64,000 nucleotides of DNA from Agarophyton chilense (GCA_030374765.1 JARGXX010000080.1:620001-684000); one strand, 5' to 3'. Positions 32,009 to 41,403 are shown, numbered from the stretch's first letter. Notes: generated by a model not told the origin, from the letters alone. Translations and numbers: made by a program.

Positions 32009-33421
32009 TCAAACAGAATTTGCCAGTATTGAAATGGCCGCTGTTGTGCCATTCGCTCCACATTTTTCCGTCGCGCCGTAGCTAAATGCCTTCTGCTGCA
32101 CCTCAGTCGACAAGATGATATCTAATACACTCTTGAAGTCAGCCACTGTGGAAGCGATGAGCCCCTTTTCCAAGAAGGCTCCTAAACCTAAGCTCTGCAC
32201 CAAATCACCCCAGAAATATTGATCCGACATGATTGGGGCAACTACGATCGGTATACCAGCCCGAAGTGCCGCAGCAACAGTGCCTGCGCCACCATGACAA
32301 ACTACCGAGTTGCATTCAGGGAACAACCAAGCATACTGAACTTGCTCCGATGACCAAAACACATGCTCTTCGATCCACTGCCGTAAGCTTACCTCAACTT
32401 GAGCCACCAATTCTTCTCCCAAACCTGCCGCCCCTTTGATAATCACCAATCGTTTCACATTAGTCTCTCTACATGCGGTTAACATAGTTTGCAACGCTAA
32501 AGATTCTCGACCGTTCACTGTTACTGAGCCCAGAGTTATGCATACTGGCTTTTCGCCCTCATCGAGAAATTGCTTCAGCATGGGGCAATGTGTCTCGGCA
32601 GTCCAACCAGGTGGGATGAAGTCGTCTGCCAGCGGGGGAATAACATGAATCTGATTCGACCAGTCAAGTGGTGACCGAATGAAGCCAATCGGATATGAAT
32701 GCAGAATATGCAGATTTTCTTTTTCGCCGCGAAAGATAGCGGCAACATCCTCCCTTTCCATTTCTGGAAGCCCTTCATTTCGTCGAAAGGAATTAATCAC
32801 ATTCAACGAAGCAGTGTGAAAACCAATTTGTGTATCATAACTGGAAAGATATGCGTCCTGTGTCTTGTACCCGTTTCCTTGATTAGTGGCAGAAGAGATT
32901 TCGGAAGCGGCAAGTCTGGAGTTTGGAATCGTTGACAAGTAGAATGGGAAGCTAGATGTCGGAGTGTTGGGTTGCATATGAAGCAGAAAAAATGGAAGAT
33001 TGGCATGTTCTGCCACTGTGTTTCCGACAACGCCAGCCAGTGACGTCGCGAGGATGAATGACGGGCGAGTTTCCTTAACCAGCTCACTCAACGTGGGCAA
33101 AGTGGGCGCGACCAAGCGGGTGACGTAGCTGGTTAGACCTGCACATTGAGCGCGAATAATGTCAAAGCTTTCCCAACGAAGAAGGCTGAGCATCTTTTCC
33201 TTGATCACATGAAAAACGAAAATAAGCCACATTGAGTTCACACTCATGGGAATGTTGTGAACTACGAGTCGCTCATCGTCGGGAACCAGAGCGTGATACT
33301 GCGACTGTGCACAGAAATGGATCTTATCGAAGCGATCGTCATTGAGCAAAGCGACTGTCAGAGCAGCCAAAGGTTCAGTGTCGCCCCTTGATCCCACACA
33401 TAGAATAAACGCAGTGGCCAT
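32009..33421 (-). CDS. GT1-family UDP-glycosyltransferase (sterol/antibiotic-type)
   Basis: A 470-residue GT-B fold enzyme transferring sugar from a nucleotide donor to a small lipophilic acceptor. The N-terminus CVGSRGDTEPLAALTVAL is the 'GSRGDVQPxxAL' signature of the sterol 3-beta-glucosyltransferase/GtfB branch. The C-terminal donor site has HGGAGTVAAALRAGIPIVVAPIMSDQYFWG, equivalent to the PSPG region, with the catalytic-type HGGAGT. There is no signal peptide or PH/GRAM domain as in fungal sterol glucosyltransferases, and length fits the bacterial-like branch. Acceptor unknown. Single exon, start ATG at 33421. Horizontal origin is possible but not testable here. Confidence 0.85.
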   Translation of the reverse strand: MATAFILCVGSRGDTEPLAALTVALLNDDRFDKIHFCAQSQYHALVPDDERLVVHNIPMSVNSMWLIFVFHVIKEKMLSLLRWESFDIIRAQCAGLTSYVTRLVAPTLPTLSELVKETRPSFILATSLAGVVGNTVAEHANLPFFLLHMQPNTPTSSFPFYLSTIPNSRLAASEISSATNQGNGYKTQDAYLSSYDTQIGFHTASLNVINSFRRNEGLPEMEREDVAAIFRGEKENLHILHSYPIGFIRSPLDWSNQIHVIPPLADDFIPPGWTAETHCPMLKQFLDEGEKPVCITLGSVTVNGRESLALQTMLTACRETNVKRLVIIKGAAGLGEELVAQVEVSLRQWIEEHVFWSSEQVQYAWLFPECNSVVCHGGAGTVAAALRAGIPIVVAPIMSDQYFWGDLVQSLGLGAFLEKGLIASTVADFKSVLDIILSTEVQQKAFSYGATEKCGANGTTAAISILANSV

Positions 33422-34763
33422 GAGTCTCTGCAGATTCTTGAGATAGGATTGGCTGTATGTTCCTCCTCCTCTCTGGTGTCGACCGATATTGTTTCACAAA
33501 ATACTGTGCATGATCAGGGTGCTTGTGAAGGTGTAGTGAAGTGAGTCGGAACAGTTATGAGATTCAACCTGACTGTAGACGCTTCGTCACGCTCCGCAAA
33601 AACAATTTCTGACTGCATTATTTGCTATGGTGCCCAACCACTGAGGCATCTCTTACTAATCCAGTAGAAGTACAGAACGCGCATCTACATACATGTCTGA
33701 TATTCGTGGTAGTTAGAAAGACTGAAAGCCTGCGTGAGAGTTTTGCGGGACAAACATTATGGAACAATTCTCGCAAAAGTATCCAAGTATGCTCCAGGCT
33801 TCCTCCTCCATGAGCTCCATGATTTTCTCTCCACGATAAGGCCAAGATCTTTAGAGCCCTCAATCGAAGCTATTGAAATGAAAATGTGCGTTGTCCTGTA
33901 ATTGTCAGCATCGTAGGAGATTCATCGGATCGCAATCTCTTTAAATGAAAACGCATGCAAACAGTATATGTGGATTGCCGCATTAATACACGTTGTACTA
34001 CATACAACGGTTGTAGCAATACACACGTTTGCAAATATCATCTGTAATGGCGCTGTGATGGAAAGCGGTCTGACTAATTAACCAGAATATGATGATGGTC
34101 GTCTAGAACCCAGCTATTGCATCAGTAGGTTACAATATTGCAATCTGATGGATAACTTGCTTGGAAAAAGTCCATCTTGGTACAATCCCGATGAAGATGA
34201 GCAATCCTTGATAGCAAATCTGGGACTGCCATCAGATGGCAATACAACGGATTGCCACAGACCCCTGCCAATAAGGTATAGAGTGATGTGGGACACATCA
34301 AGAAGCTGACGTTTTAGAAAACTAGAGAATATCTTCCGTGCTCCGTCTCGTCTGTTTTTACTTTCAAGCTGGCAGCCTCTGAAGCTATTGTGAGTAGCAA
34401 GAATAAAGTGATGGCGCCCAAATCTAAGTACAAGTAACTGTGTCTCACCGAAAGTCGCAATTAAGCTTGTTCGACGAATCTTCAAGGTTTCAACAAGTTT
34501 CGTTTAGTATTAGACAGTGGTATACCCCTTTGTCGGAGGTGCTTATTCCAACTCATTCGAAGAAGAGATCTGTATACCCTGCAATGGCCATAGCTTCTCA
34601 GAATCGATGGTTTCGCAAGATAGATATTCAGCCTGACGCTTGGCGGATGGCATGTACCAAATGCGCTACGCCGACGGGCACATGAATTGAAATGATTCAT
34701 TCGTAACCTTTCGATCTTTTGATTTTAGAGTCATCGAGATAATTTCGTTTAAAGTGCACAGAG
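33422..34763. other. Intergenic, no supported gene
   Basis: Only short overlapping frames on both strands; nothing recognisable. Confidence 0.45.
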
Positions 34764-35666
34764 TTACTTCTTTCCAGCCCAGTACACAAGGTCCTCACAA
34801 CGCTTCGAGTTCATCTGATCTCTGGTCCATTGAGTGCCTGTCACTTGAATGTCTCCCTGACCATCATTGGTGACCGTGATTTGAGGCATGCAATATACTC
34901 TATACCCAAGGCCCTCCATAAAATCATACACGGGATAAGCATCAAATCCACTGGTTTTCAACAATCCTTTGTCGTGTTCTGCAAGAACAAGAAGTCCATC
35001 ATCACGATGCTCGGTCAGGAATGTCTTCATACCTTCCAAGACCCGAGGTTCTTGCCCTTGGGTATCAATCTTGACAATCTGGGGTAAACGTTTGTCGCCT
35101 AACTCCTTGACCATGTCATTGATCAGGTCATCTCCTTTACGAAGTTTAACGTTAACCTCACTCAAAGGAAGATTTCCAATGTTGGCTACGCTTGCTTTCT
35201 TTGACAAAGCAGCGTTGTCCGAACGTGCGTTGGGAACATATATTTTCAAAGAATCCGAAACATTGGAAAAAGCGACCTGTCGAAATGATATTCGTTTCTC
35301 GGCAATCGCATTTCCCATGCGTCGAACGCCTCTCATGAGTTCATTTGCATTCACAGGTACAGGTTCGATAGTGAGTGTGGAATGCTGTACAGGCAAACAG
35401 TAAAGAGCTGGCAGAGTGACAAACCCTATGTGAGCGCCGACATCCAAGACGGTGACAGGTTTTTTGAACTTTTGAAGGATACGAGTGATAGGGTGAAAGC
35501 GATTGCCCGCTAGATGCTCTTTGCAATAGCTTTGTTTTTGGTCATCTGAAAGGGGTCGGTAATAGTGCAATTCCCTACCCAAGAAGAAAGCGAGGAAAAT
35601 GAGCGGGACAACGAATACGACGGAGGCTATGCGCCTGCTTGACGATTTCGACTGCTTAGGATTCAT
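34764..35666 (-). CDS. FkbM-family methyltransferase, type II membrane-anchored
   Basis: A 300-residue protein with a short basic cytoplasmic tail and one signal-anchor helix (residues about 13-31), placing the catalytic domain in the Golgi/ER lumen or outside. The Rossmann SAM-binding motif VLDVGAHIGFVTLP is at about 73-86, TIEPVPVNANEL gives the acidic ribose-binding residue, and PQIVKIDTQGQEPRVLEGM (about 197-215) is the FkbM family signature. In algae such anchored FkbM enzymes are proposed to O-methylate sugars of polysaccharides or glycoproteins; that role is inference. Single exon, ATG at 35666. Confidence 0.85.
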   Translation of the reverse strand: MNPKQSKSSSRRIASVVFVVPLIFLAFFLGRELHYYRPLSDDQKQSYCKEHLAGNRFHPITRILQKFKKPVTVLDVGAHIGFVTLPALYCLPVQHSTLTIEPVPVNANELMRGVRRMGNAIAEKRISFRQVAFSNVSDSLKIYVPNARSDNAALSKKASVANIGNLPLSEVNVKLRKGDDLINDMVKELGDKRLPQIVKIDTQGQEPRVLEGMKTFLTEHRDDGLLVLAEHDKGLLKTSGFDAYPVYDFMEGLGYRVYCMPQITVTNDGQGDIQVTGTQWTRDQMNSKRCEDLVYWAGKK

Positions 35667-36317
35667 GACGTCGTTGTGTGATGACGGTCACTCAACGCTT
35701 GCATCAGAGAGTCTCCGATCTCTTAAGAGAACAATGCCGAGTGTCGGAGCCCAGAGGCGACGTAGAAATAGAAGATATTTTTGCACTGCAATGGACAGGA
35801 CACGGTTCACGAATATTCTGAACTCAAGCTGAGGCGACCGACAAAGTATGATTAGAGTGAGCTTCGACAACACGGCTACTCGCACTGCTCGGGTGGTCGT
35901 GCTCGGGGATGAGGAGATGGTGTTCGGTGTATTCGGATAATGCTTTTCGAAATCTTTCAAAATGATCGCAGTTTGTACAGAATTCGCTGCATTTCACTAC
36001 GCTGCTCTCAGATCATTTGCTACGCCGAAATCCACAAACTGATCCTTTCTGCAGCCGTTATTCTTGATGAGAATTTATCATCTCTACGCGAGATAACATC
36101 ATTTTTCTTGCTGAGACAACAGTATGAAAGATACCCTAGTAGGGATAAACTTCACCTTTGGTGAGCAAGAACTAACGAGCCGACGAGCTTAGCTTAACAC
36201 GATGGCTTGATTTGCGTTTGGTGCACATTCTCACAAGCATTGCCGCCAACTGTCGTGAGCACAAAAACTTTCAAATCAATGTTCTAGGGTCCGAACCTAC
36301 AGGATTTCCTGCCTCAT
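35667..36317. other. Intergenic up to the copia element
   Basis: Upstream region of the FkbM gene; no gene seen. It ends at the retrotransposon target site; before the insertion it adjoined the KRI1 upstream sequence at 41404. Confidence 0.5.
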
Positions 36318-36322
36318 ACTGT
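36318..36322. repeat. Target site duplication ACTGT (left)
   Basis: Identical to 41399-41403 immediately outside the other LTR. Five bases is the usual copia duplication length. Confidence 0.95.
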
Positions 36323-36651
36323 TGTAACAACAGGGTTACTGTTCTGATTCATTACGTAGGGCTGCGTCTACAAAGTCGTAGGTTCACGGAATAGGTTCAG
36401 CACAACGCTGGGCTCGTCTCTGCACGACCGACGCCATCTCGTTTACTCGGCCTCAGGCTGGGCCTTTGTAGCTCTCTGCTTGTGCCCGTTCGCGTGGGCA
36501 CTCTCTAGCGTCGTTCGTGCTGACAATCGTCATTGGGCGCGCAAGCCCTGGTTCAACTTGTATTATGCGAATGCTACATTGGGCGCGTAAGCCCTTCTTC
36601 AACTTGCGAGCATTGCGTGCTCTGCAACATCGTACGTTTCACAGTTTCACA
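36323..36651 (-). repeat. 3' LTR of the copia element
   Basis: 329 bp. Matches 41070-41398 except for one C/T difference (…GCCATCTCGTTT here, …GCCATCTTGTTT in the other copy). Confidence 0.97.
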
Positions 36652-36661
36652 TTCCCCCCAG
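36652..36661 (-). promoter_or_regulatory. Polypurine tract of the copia element
   Basis: Minus strand CTGGGGGGAA immediately before the 3' LTR start TGTGAAAC; such a purine run primes plus-strand DNA synthesis. Confidence 0.85.
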
Positions 36662-36696
36662 TTGCAGCAAGCTCTTGCTGCAACTACGTCCAAGTA

Positions 36697-36993
36697 TTAC
36701 TGTTTAGGGAGAATGACTTGAATCCAGCGTAAAGAGTCCAGTTCTTTTGCCTCAAATGAGTCCCTGATCCTTTGAACGGTCTGGCGAAGCCTGTATTCTT
36801 TGCCATCGTGCAGTGTGGTAATGGTGTCAAAAAGTCCTTTCGAATCTACGTTCAAGACATGCGGGAACTCGTCTGCAGGAGAGATCGATTTCAGCGTGCC
36901 CTTAATGTTAAATCCTCTATCGTCTGCATCGGTGCATGCAATGATCTCGGCGCCGTACGATGAGTGCGATACTCTTCTTTGCTTCACGCTTGC
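36697..36993 (-). pseudogene. C-terminal RNase H part of copia pol, after in-frame TGA
   Basis: The same frame continues after the TGA with ASVKQRRVSHSSYGAEIIA, the conserved copia segment that normally reads D-W-x-S-x-K-Q-x-x-V-x-x-S-(S/T)-x-x-A-E; the TGA stands where the family has Trp. About 98 further codons end at TAA (36699-36697), close before the purine tract. A single G-to-A change in a Trp codon would explain it. Confidence 0.85.
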
Positions 36994-39900
36994 TCAATCA
37001 ATCAGATGGTAGGTAGTAGCATCACCTGTTGTTGTCCTATAACGAATCCCACTAACATACCCGGTCTGGCCATATTGTTGATTAGCTGAGATGTTAAATG
37101 AAGCATCCGAAAACGAAACTACTTCGGCAGATTCGATTTTCCCTGGAGGAAGTCGAAATGTAACAACAGGTCGCAGGTTTCGAAGCTCTGAAAGAGTGCG
37201 GTTGGCTTCAAGCAGTTGTTCCACTGTCAGGCGGGAAAGCCTTTGCTGCATGAGGGAACCAAAGTATGCTGCTTGCGGAAGTGCTCCGCAACCGAGCCAG
37301 ATGAGCGCTCCTGCCATCGTGCGGTACGATCCAATTTCGTGTGGGAGTGCTTTGTCTTTTTGCATGACTTTTCTTGCCCTACTAAGGTTTATCGGCTTGA
37401 TACTACTGGCATACTCTTCCATGGAGAGCTGTGTGGTGAACTGTTCGGTTTGCGAGATCGTACAGCCGTTGAACTTAATATCTTCATCGATGACTGCCTT
37501 GCTGATCCTGAACCTTTTCTGAATTTCGTCTGAGAAATCTTGCATGTCTTGAACAGACCCTGAAATGAGAAGGTCGTCTGTGATTTTGGCGAGGAGCATC
37601 TTGATATCGCCATTCCGCTTCCGTCTAATATACAGCTGACTCACTCCAAATGCACGTGAGAAGTTAGCCTCAGATAACAGCCAGTTTTCGATTACTGTGG
37701 CCCACTGCCTTCCAGCTTCACTGATCCCGTATGGGAGCTTGACGAGCTTCCACAACATGCCGCGCTTCCCATTCCATTCTGGTGGGGGTCTTACGTACAG
37801 GTCACGCTTGATAGGTCCACTCTGTAGATAGGCCCCTTTTATATCGATGCATCCGAGACGAAATTTCATAATCGTAGAGAGTGACAAGAGTGTACGAATG
37901 ATGTCAAACTGGGCATTGGCAGAATCGTTGCGAATGTTCCCTTTTTCTCTGTCACGATTTCCGTGGGGGCAGAGCCTGGCTTTCATGCGTTTCCGGTCTT
38001 TCTCTTCGCTCTTCACCTTGTAAATCACATGTGAGCTAATAACGTTAGCATTCCGTGGTACCGTTTGTTCGGTAACCTCGATGTAAGCGCCTTTCCAGGC
38101 CTTCTTCAGCTCCTCGTTAACTGCCTTATCTAGTATCCATTGTGGAGCGCAATCCATCTTCTTCCGGTTCACCTGTGTATTACCAATCGCATTATAGATC
38201 TCATTCAACACGCATTGTTCATTCGTTTTGAGGAATACATCCTTCTCGTCACTAGGACCTTTAGCATCAGGTTGTCCTATGTCCCGTGAGGGGTCTCCGA
38301 CAAATTTAGTGGTGAAAAACGATGAACGGGCGGGCATGTTCGTTACTCCGGCATCATCAGTAGGACTTTCTGGACCAAACACATCGTACATTATCTGCTC
38401 AGATTCTGTACGTTGGACAAATTCTTCATTAGTGGCGGCTGGTGGTATATCTTCTATTGGCGTATCGTCGGCGAGTACGTCTTCTAGTATTCCTTCTTGC
38501 AGCTCTTTGGCAAGCTCGCTGTCTGGTACAAGTCTGACATGTTCGTACGCAACTTTCATAGGCGGACCCCGACAAGATCGTCTGCAGCGTACATAGAAAG
38601 GTGCCGAGTCTATCACTGTGGCCTTGATCCATCGGACAGGATCATTTTGCTTAGATGTATTATAATAGACCCAAATGTCAGCCCCTGTCTTGACGCAGTG
38701 AGGGGGAAGAAGGTGGTTATCATGTGCCTTAAGAACCTTCTGAAGCGCTCTCGTTGCCATGGTGCGTTTGTGAGCTTTGAGCAGCTCTTCTGGAACTAGG
38801 GCTGAAGGGATCCCTAAAAGCGATGGTGAGTATCCTCGTGCCAGTTGGAACGCGCTGAGTGTAGAGTTTCCATGAAAAAGATTGCTAAGGAAAGATGCGC
38901 GGGCTACTAGTGTGTTGGGTGAAGCGGTACTCTTCTCCTTCGCGATGCGTGAAAATACGGATTTGAACAGACCATTGTTGCGCTCGACTTTTCCGTTCTT
39001 AGAAGAGCACCGAGATGGCCGTTCTTCAATTACGATACCATGCGAGGATAACAACCTAGTCAAAACTGGCCTCGTAAACTCAGGGTCCGCACTGAAATAC
39101 TGGGGCGCTCCATGATTATATATCCATACCGATTCCAGCTTGTTCGACAGCTCTTCTGCATTCTTCTTGGCCACGATTACGCGTTCTCCGTAGTTTGTAC
39201 CAGCGTCAATTATATTCAGGACTTCGTATTTATCTTCACCGACATAAACGACGAGAAAGTCGGCTTGCACGGATTCGTTAAATGCTTCGTTCACATGGCT
39301 GACTGATATCTTCTTACGGAGCGCAGGTCTTCCAGTTGACGCGCAAACGTCGCATGCGTCGTAAACTGCATCACAAATGTTAGCTAGGTTGTCGTTCAGC
39401 TCATCTGCGTCTTCCAATAACGTCTTCATCTCATCGGAAGTCGCGTGCGTAAATCTGTGTATCTTCTTTATTGCATTCTTATCCATATTCCTGTTTGAAT
39501 TGCCGAGTAGCGAATGCATAGTAGATGCGTGATGTGGGATGATTTCCATACGGATTCGGTCGTTTCCATGCCGATCGGCACCAATATATGTAAAAAAGAC
39601 GCGTTCAGTGTTGTCCATCGGACGTTTGAAGTGAAAAGCGGCTGGAAATGCACGGTTAAGCGTATCAGAGTAACGCTTGAGATCTAATCCAATCAGCAGG
39701 GGTGAGGATACATGAACCAAGTCGAAAGGTATGGCTGTCGGGAGTCCATTAGTGTCATTAATCACGAGTACCCAGGAGCATACAATCGGCCGAGCATTTG
39801 CGCCATCACTACCCCACCCATGGAGATAAAAGTCACGTGGCGGTTCTAAAGTCAGCGGGATACCGAGGGCGTCGCACATCGCAGTTGCTTCCTCGATTCC

Positions 39901-40011
39901 GCCGGTTGATGTGGGGGCTCCTTCATCTAAAATTGGATTGAGGTCAGAACGGAGCTCAGCTGACCTCAATGATGAAAAAGCGATTTTGAAACGGTTTCGG
40001 GTTTCACCTCG
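36994..40011 (-). CDS. Copia pol (protease, integrase, RT, start of RNase H)
   Basis: The pol frame is open from 40011, overlaps the end of gag by 46 bases and is shifted -1 relative to it; it has no ATG near its start (first possible start is TTG at 39969), implying translation as a Gag-Pol fusion by frameshift or similar. Protease: ILDEGAPTSTGG with later LLIGLDLKR, i.e. D-E-G where D-T/S-G is usual. Integrase: H-x3-H and C-x2-C zinc site (KKIHRFTH, ACDVC), catalytic Asp in QADFLVVY, Asp in SADPEF and Glu in KNGKVERNN. RT: CIDIKGAYLQ and ITDDLLISGS. RNase H: SFSDASF, then TGA at 36996-36994. Confidence 0.93.
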   Translation of the reverse strand, partial: RGETRNRFKIAFSSLRSAELRSDLNPILDEGAPTSTGGIEEATAMCDALGIPLTLEPPRDFYLHGWGSDGANARPIVCSWVLVINDTNGLPTAIPFDLVHVSSPLLIGLDLKRYSDTLNRAFPAAFHFKRPMDNTERVFFTYIGADRHGNDRIRMEIIPHHASTMHSLLGNSNRNMDKNAIKKIHRFTHATSDEMKTLLEDADELNDNLANICDAVYDACDVCASTGRPALRKKISVSHVNEAFNESVQADFLVVYVGEDKYEVLNIIDAGTNYGERVIVAKKNAEELSNKLESVWIYNHGAPQYFSADPEFTRPVLTRLLSSHGIVIEERPSRCSSKNGKVERNNGLFKSVFSRIAKEKSTASPNTLVARASFLSNLFHGNSTLSAFQLARGYSPSLLGIPSALVPEELLKAHKRTMATRALQKVLKAHDNHLLPPHCVKTGADIWVYYNTSKQNDPVRWIKATVIDSAPFYVRCRRSCRGPPMKVAYEHVRLVPDSELAKELQEGILEDVLADDTPIEDIPPAATNEEFVQRTESEQIMYDVFGPESPTDDAGVTNMPARSSFFTTKFVGDPSRDIGQPDAKGPSDEKDVFLKTNEQCVLNEIYNAIGNTQVNRKKMDCAPQWILDKAVNEELKKAWKGAYIEVTEQTVPRNANVISSHVIYKVKSEEKDRKRMKARLCPHGNRDREKGNIRNDSANAQFDIIRTLLSLSTIMKFRLGCIDIKGAYLQSGPIKRDLYVRPPPEWNGKRGMLWKLVKLPYGISEAGRQWATVIENWLLSEANFSRAFGVSQLYIRRKRNGDIKMLLAKITDDLLISGSVQDMQDFSDEIQKRFRISKAVIDEDIKFNGCTISQTEQFTTQLSMEEYASSIKPINLSRARKVMQKDKALPHEIGSYRTMAGALIWLGCGALPQAAYFGSLMQQRLSRLTVEQLLEANRTLSELRNLRPVVTFRLPPGKIESAEVVSFSDASFNISANQQYGQTGYVSGIRYRTTTGDATTYHLID

Positions 40012-41066
40012 TCAGCTTGAGGTGGCTCATGGTCAGGAACTGGCTTTGCTGTGGTCATTTTGCTTCGAGAACGTCGTCTCTTCATTTCCTCGAAGCATTT
40101 TTCCTTGTCTTTGTACCAGTGCCCGATCTCGCCGCATACACGGCATGCACTCTCTTCTTTAAGCTTCTTGATAAACTGTCCTCGCCCGTGTTGATTGTTT
40201 GTCGTCCTCTTTCCAAGCATGGTGTTCTGAACTCTGGTGTGGCTCGCATTGAAAGGTAGCTGCTGCGTGTCATCTACGTGTGATAGGTATTCCGATGCGA
40301 CGTCCTGTGTAAACATAGGGACATTACATGAGCGTTGGTTTTGAATTCTCTTTTCCGCTTCAGTCACTTTGATTGCAAGTACCTCACAATTGGGGTACTT
40401 GTTTTTGTCCGCAGATGACAACAGCTCTGACAACGACTTTAGTTCAGATAATACGACAGGGAGTTGGGCAGAGTGTTGTACGTTTGAGGAATTGCTTGAC
40501 GAGGTAAGTTGGAACACAAGAGCATTCATTGTATCCGGTGTTAGGTTGGCGTTACGAAGCATGAGGATAGCAAACTGTCTGCTTATCGCGTCGCTGATGC
40601 CTGCAGTGTGGTTTGCATAGCGTGCCACTGCTCCAGAGAATCTGCTAGCAAAAGATGATACCCTCTCATCAGGGTTACGTTCACATTTCTGGATTGCTGT
40701 CAGCAGGTCGACTTCTCTCTTGATAGATTCTGTGGGGCTATCTTTAGCAATAACTTCAAGGATTGTCTCAACCAAGCGCTCATTATTCGGATCATCCGGG
40801 TTACCGTCAAGAGAAAGAAGTCCTGAGGTTTCTGCCTTCGTGAGCATATCTTGTGCTGTTTCATCGCAAGCCATATAGATGATGTGACCTGCGCCATCAC
40901 ACAAGGCTTTCCATTTGTTGTCCACTTGGGCGAACTTCGTCATCATGTGCATCCATCTTCGTAACGCATCTCGATAGCGGACTTTGGAAGTGACATTTGT
41001 GATGAACTTAGGTGCGCGGTTAAGACTACCGCTGGACTCTGTAGATACAGACCCTTTTGGGCCCAT
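39966..41066 (-). CDS. Copia gag polyprotein
   Basis: About 366 residues from the ATG lying inside the primer site; an in-frame ATG at 41099, within the LTR, would add 11 residues. The central helical part (DAISRQFAILMLRNANLTP, LTAIQKCERNPDERVSSFASRFS) resembles UBN2-type copia Gag. Near the C-terminus CRVCGEIGHWYKDKEKC is a zinc knuckle with spacing C-x2-C-x4-H-x7-C, longer than the canonical x4 before the last Cys. The end is Lys/Arg-rich and acidic. It would form the virus-like particle in the cytoplasm. The stop TGA at 39968-39966 lies within the overlapping start of pol. Confidence 0.88.
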   Translation of the reverse strand: MGPKGSVSTESSGSLNRAPKFITNVTSKVRYRDALRRWMHMMTKFAQVDNKWKALCDGAGHIIYMACDETAQDMLTKAETSGLLSLDGNPDDPNNERLVETILEVIAKDSPTESIKREVDLLTAIQKCERNPDERVSSFASRFSGAVARYANHTAGISDAISRQFAILMLRNANLTPDTMNALVFQLTSSSNSSNVQHSAQLPVVLSELKSLSELLSSADKNKYPNCEVLAIKVTEAEKRIQNQRSCNVPMFTQDVASEYLSHVDDTQQLPFNASHTRVQNTMLGKRTTNNQHGRGQFIKKLKEESACRVCGEIGHWYKDKEKCFEEMKRRRSRSKMTTAKPVPDHEPPQADEVKPETVSKSLFHH

Positions 41067-41069
41067 AAC
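41058..41069 (-). promoter_or_regulatory. Primer binding site, half initiator-tRNA type
   Basis: On the minus strand GTTATGGGCCCA directly follows the 5' LTR. It is complementary to the anticodon arm of eukaryotic initiator tRNA-Met (GGGCCCAUAAC), the internal 'half-tRNA' primer used by Drosophila copia and Ty5, not the usual tRNA 3' end. The ATG inside it (41066-41064) is in frame with gag. Confidence 0.85.
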
Positions 41070-41398
41070 TGTAACAACAGGGTTACTGTTCTGATTCATT
41101 ACGTAGGGCTGCGTCTACAAAGTCGTAGGTTCACGGAATAGGTTCAGCACAACGCTGGGCTCGTCTCTGCACGACCGACGCCATCTTGTTTACTCGGCCT
41201 CAGGCTGGGCCTTTGTAGCTCTCTGCTTGTGCCCGTTCGCGTGGGCACTCTCTAGCGTCGTTCGTGCTGACAATCGTCATTGGGCGCGCAAGCCCTGGTT
41301 CAACTTGTATTATGCGAATGCTACATTGGGCGCGTAAGCCCTTCTTCAACTTGCGAGCATTGCGTGCTCTGCAACATCGTACGTTTCACAGTTTCACA
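41070..41398 (-). repeat. 5' LTR of the copia element
   Basis: 329 bp, ends with TGTTACA-type boundary adjoining the primer site. It contains internal copies of a GGGCGCG(T/C)AAGCCC motif about 49 bases apart (41283 and 41332), a possible regulatory repeat. In this orientation transcription runs toward lower coordinates, away from KRI1. Confidence 0.97.
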
Positions 41399-41403
41399 AC
41401 TGT
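41399..41403. repeat. Target site duplication ACTGT (right)
   Basis: Identical to 36318-36322. Confidence 0.95.

Larger units (their letters stand above)
36323..41398 (-). mobile_element. Young Ty1/copia LTR retrotransposon (5,076 bp)
   Basis: Two 329-bp LTRs starting TG and ending CA flank gag and pol on the minus strand. Pol order is protease, integrase, reverse transcriptase, RNase H, which defines Ty1/copia. A 5-bp target duplication ACTGT lies on both sides, a primer binding site touches the 5' LTR and a purine tract touches the 3' LTR. The LTRs differ at one base in 329, so the insertion is recent. One TGA interrupts RNase H, so this copy is probably not autonomous. Confidence 0.97.

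Noticed and set aside
36517-36732. Short plus-strand frames within the LTR (also at 41264)
   Set aside because: Same sequence in both LTRs, antisense to the element, no domain.
37000-41099. Gypsy-type or retroviral identity of the LTR element
   Set aside because: Integrase precedes reverse transcriptase in pol, which is the copia order, and there is no envelope gene.
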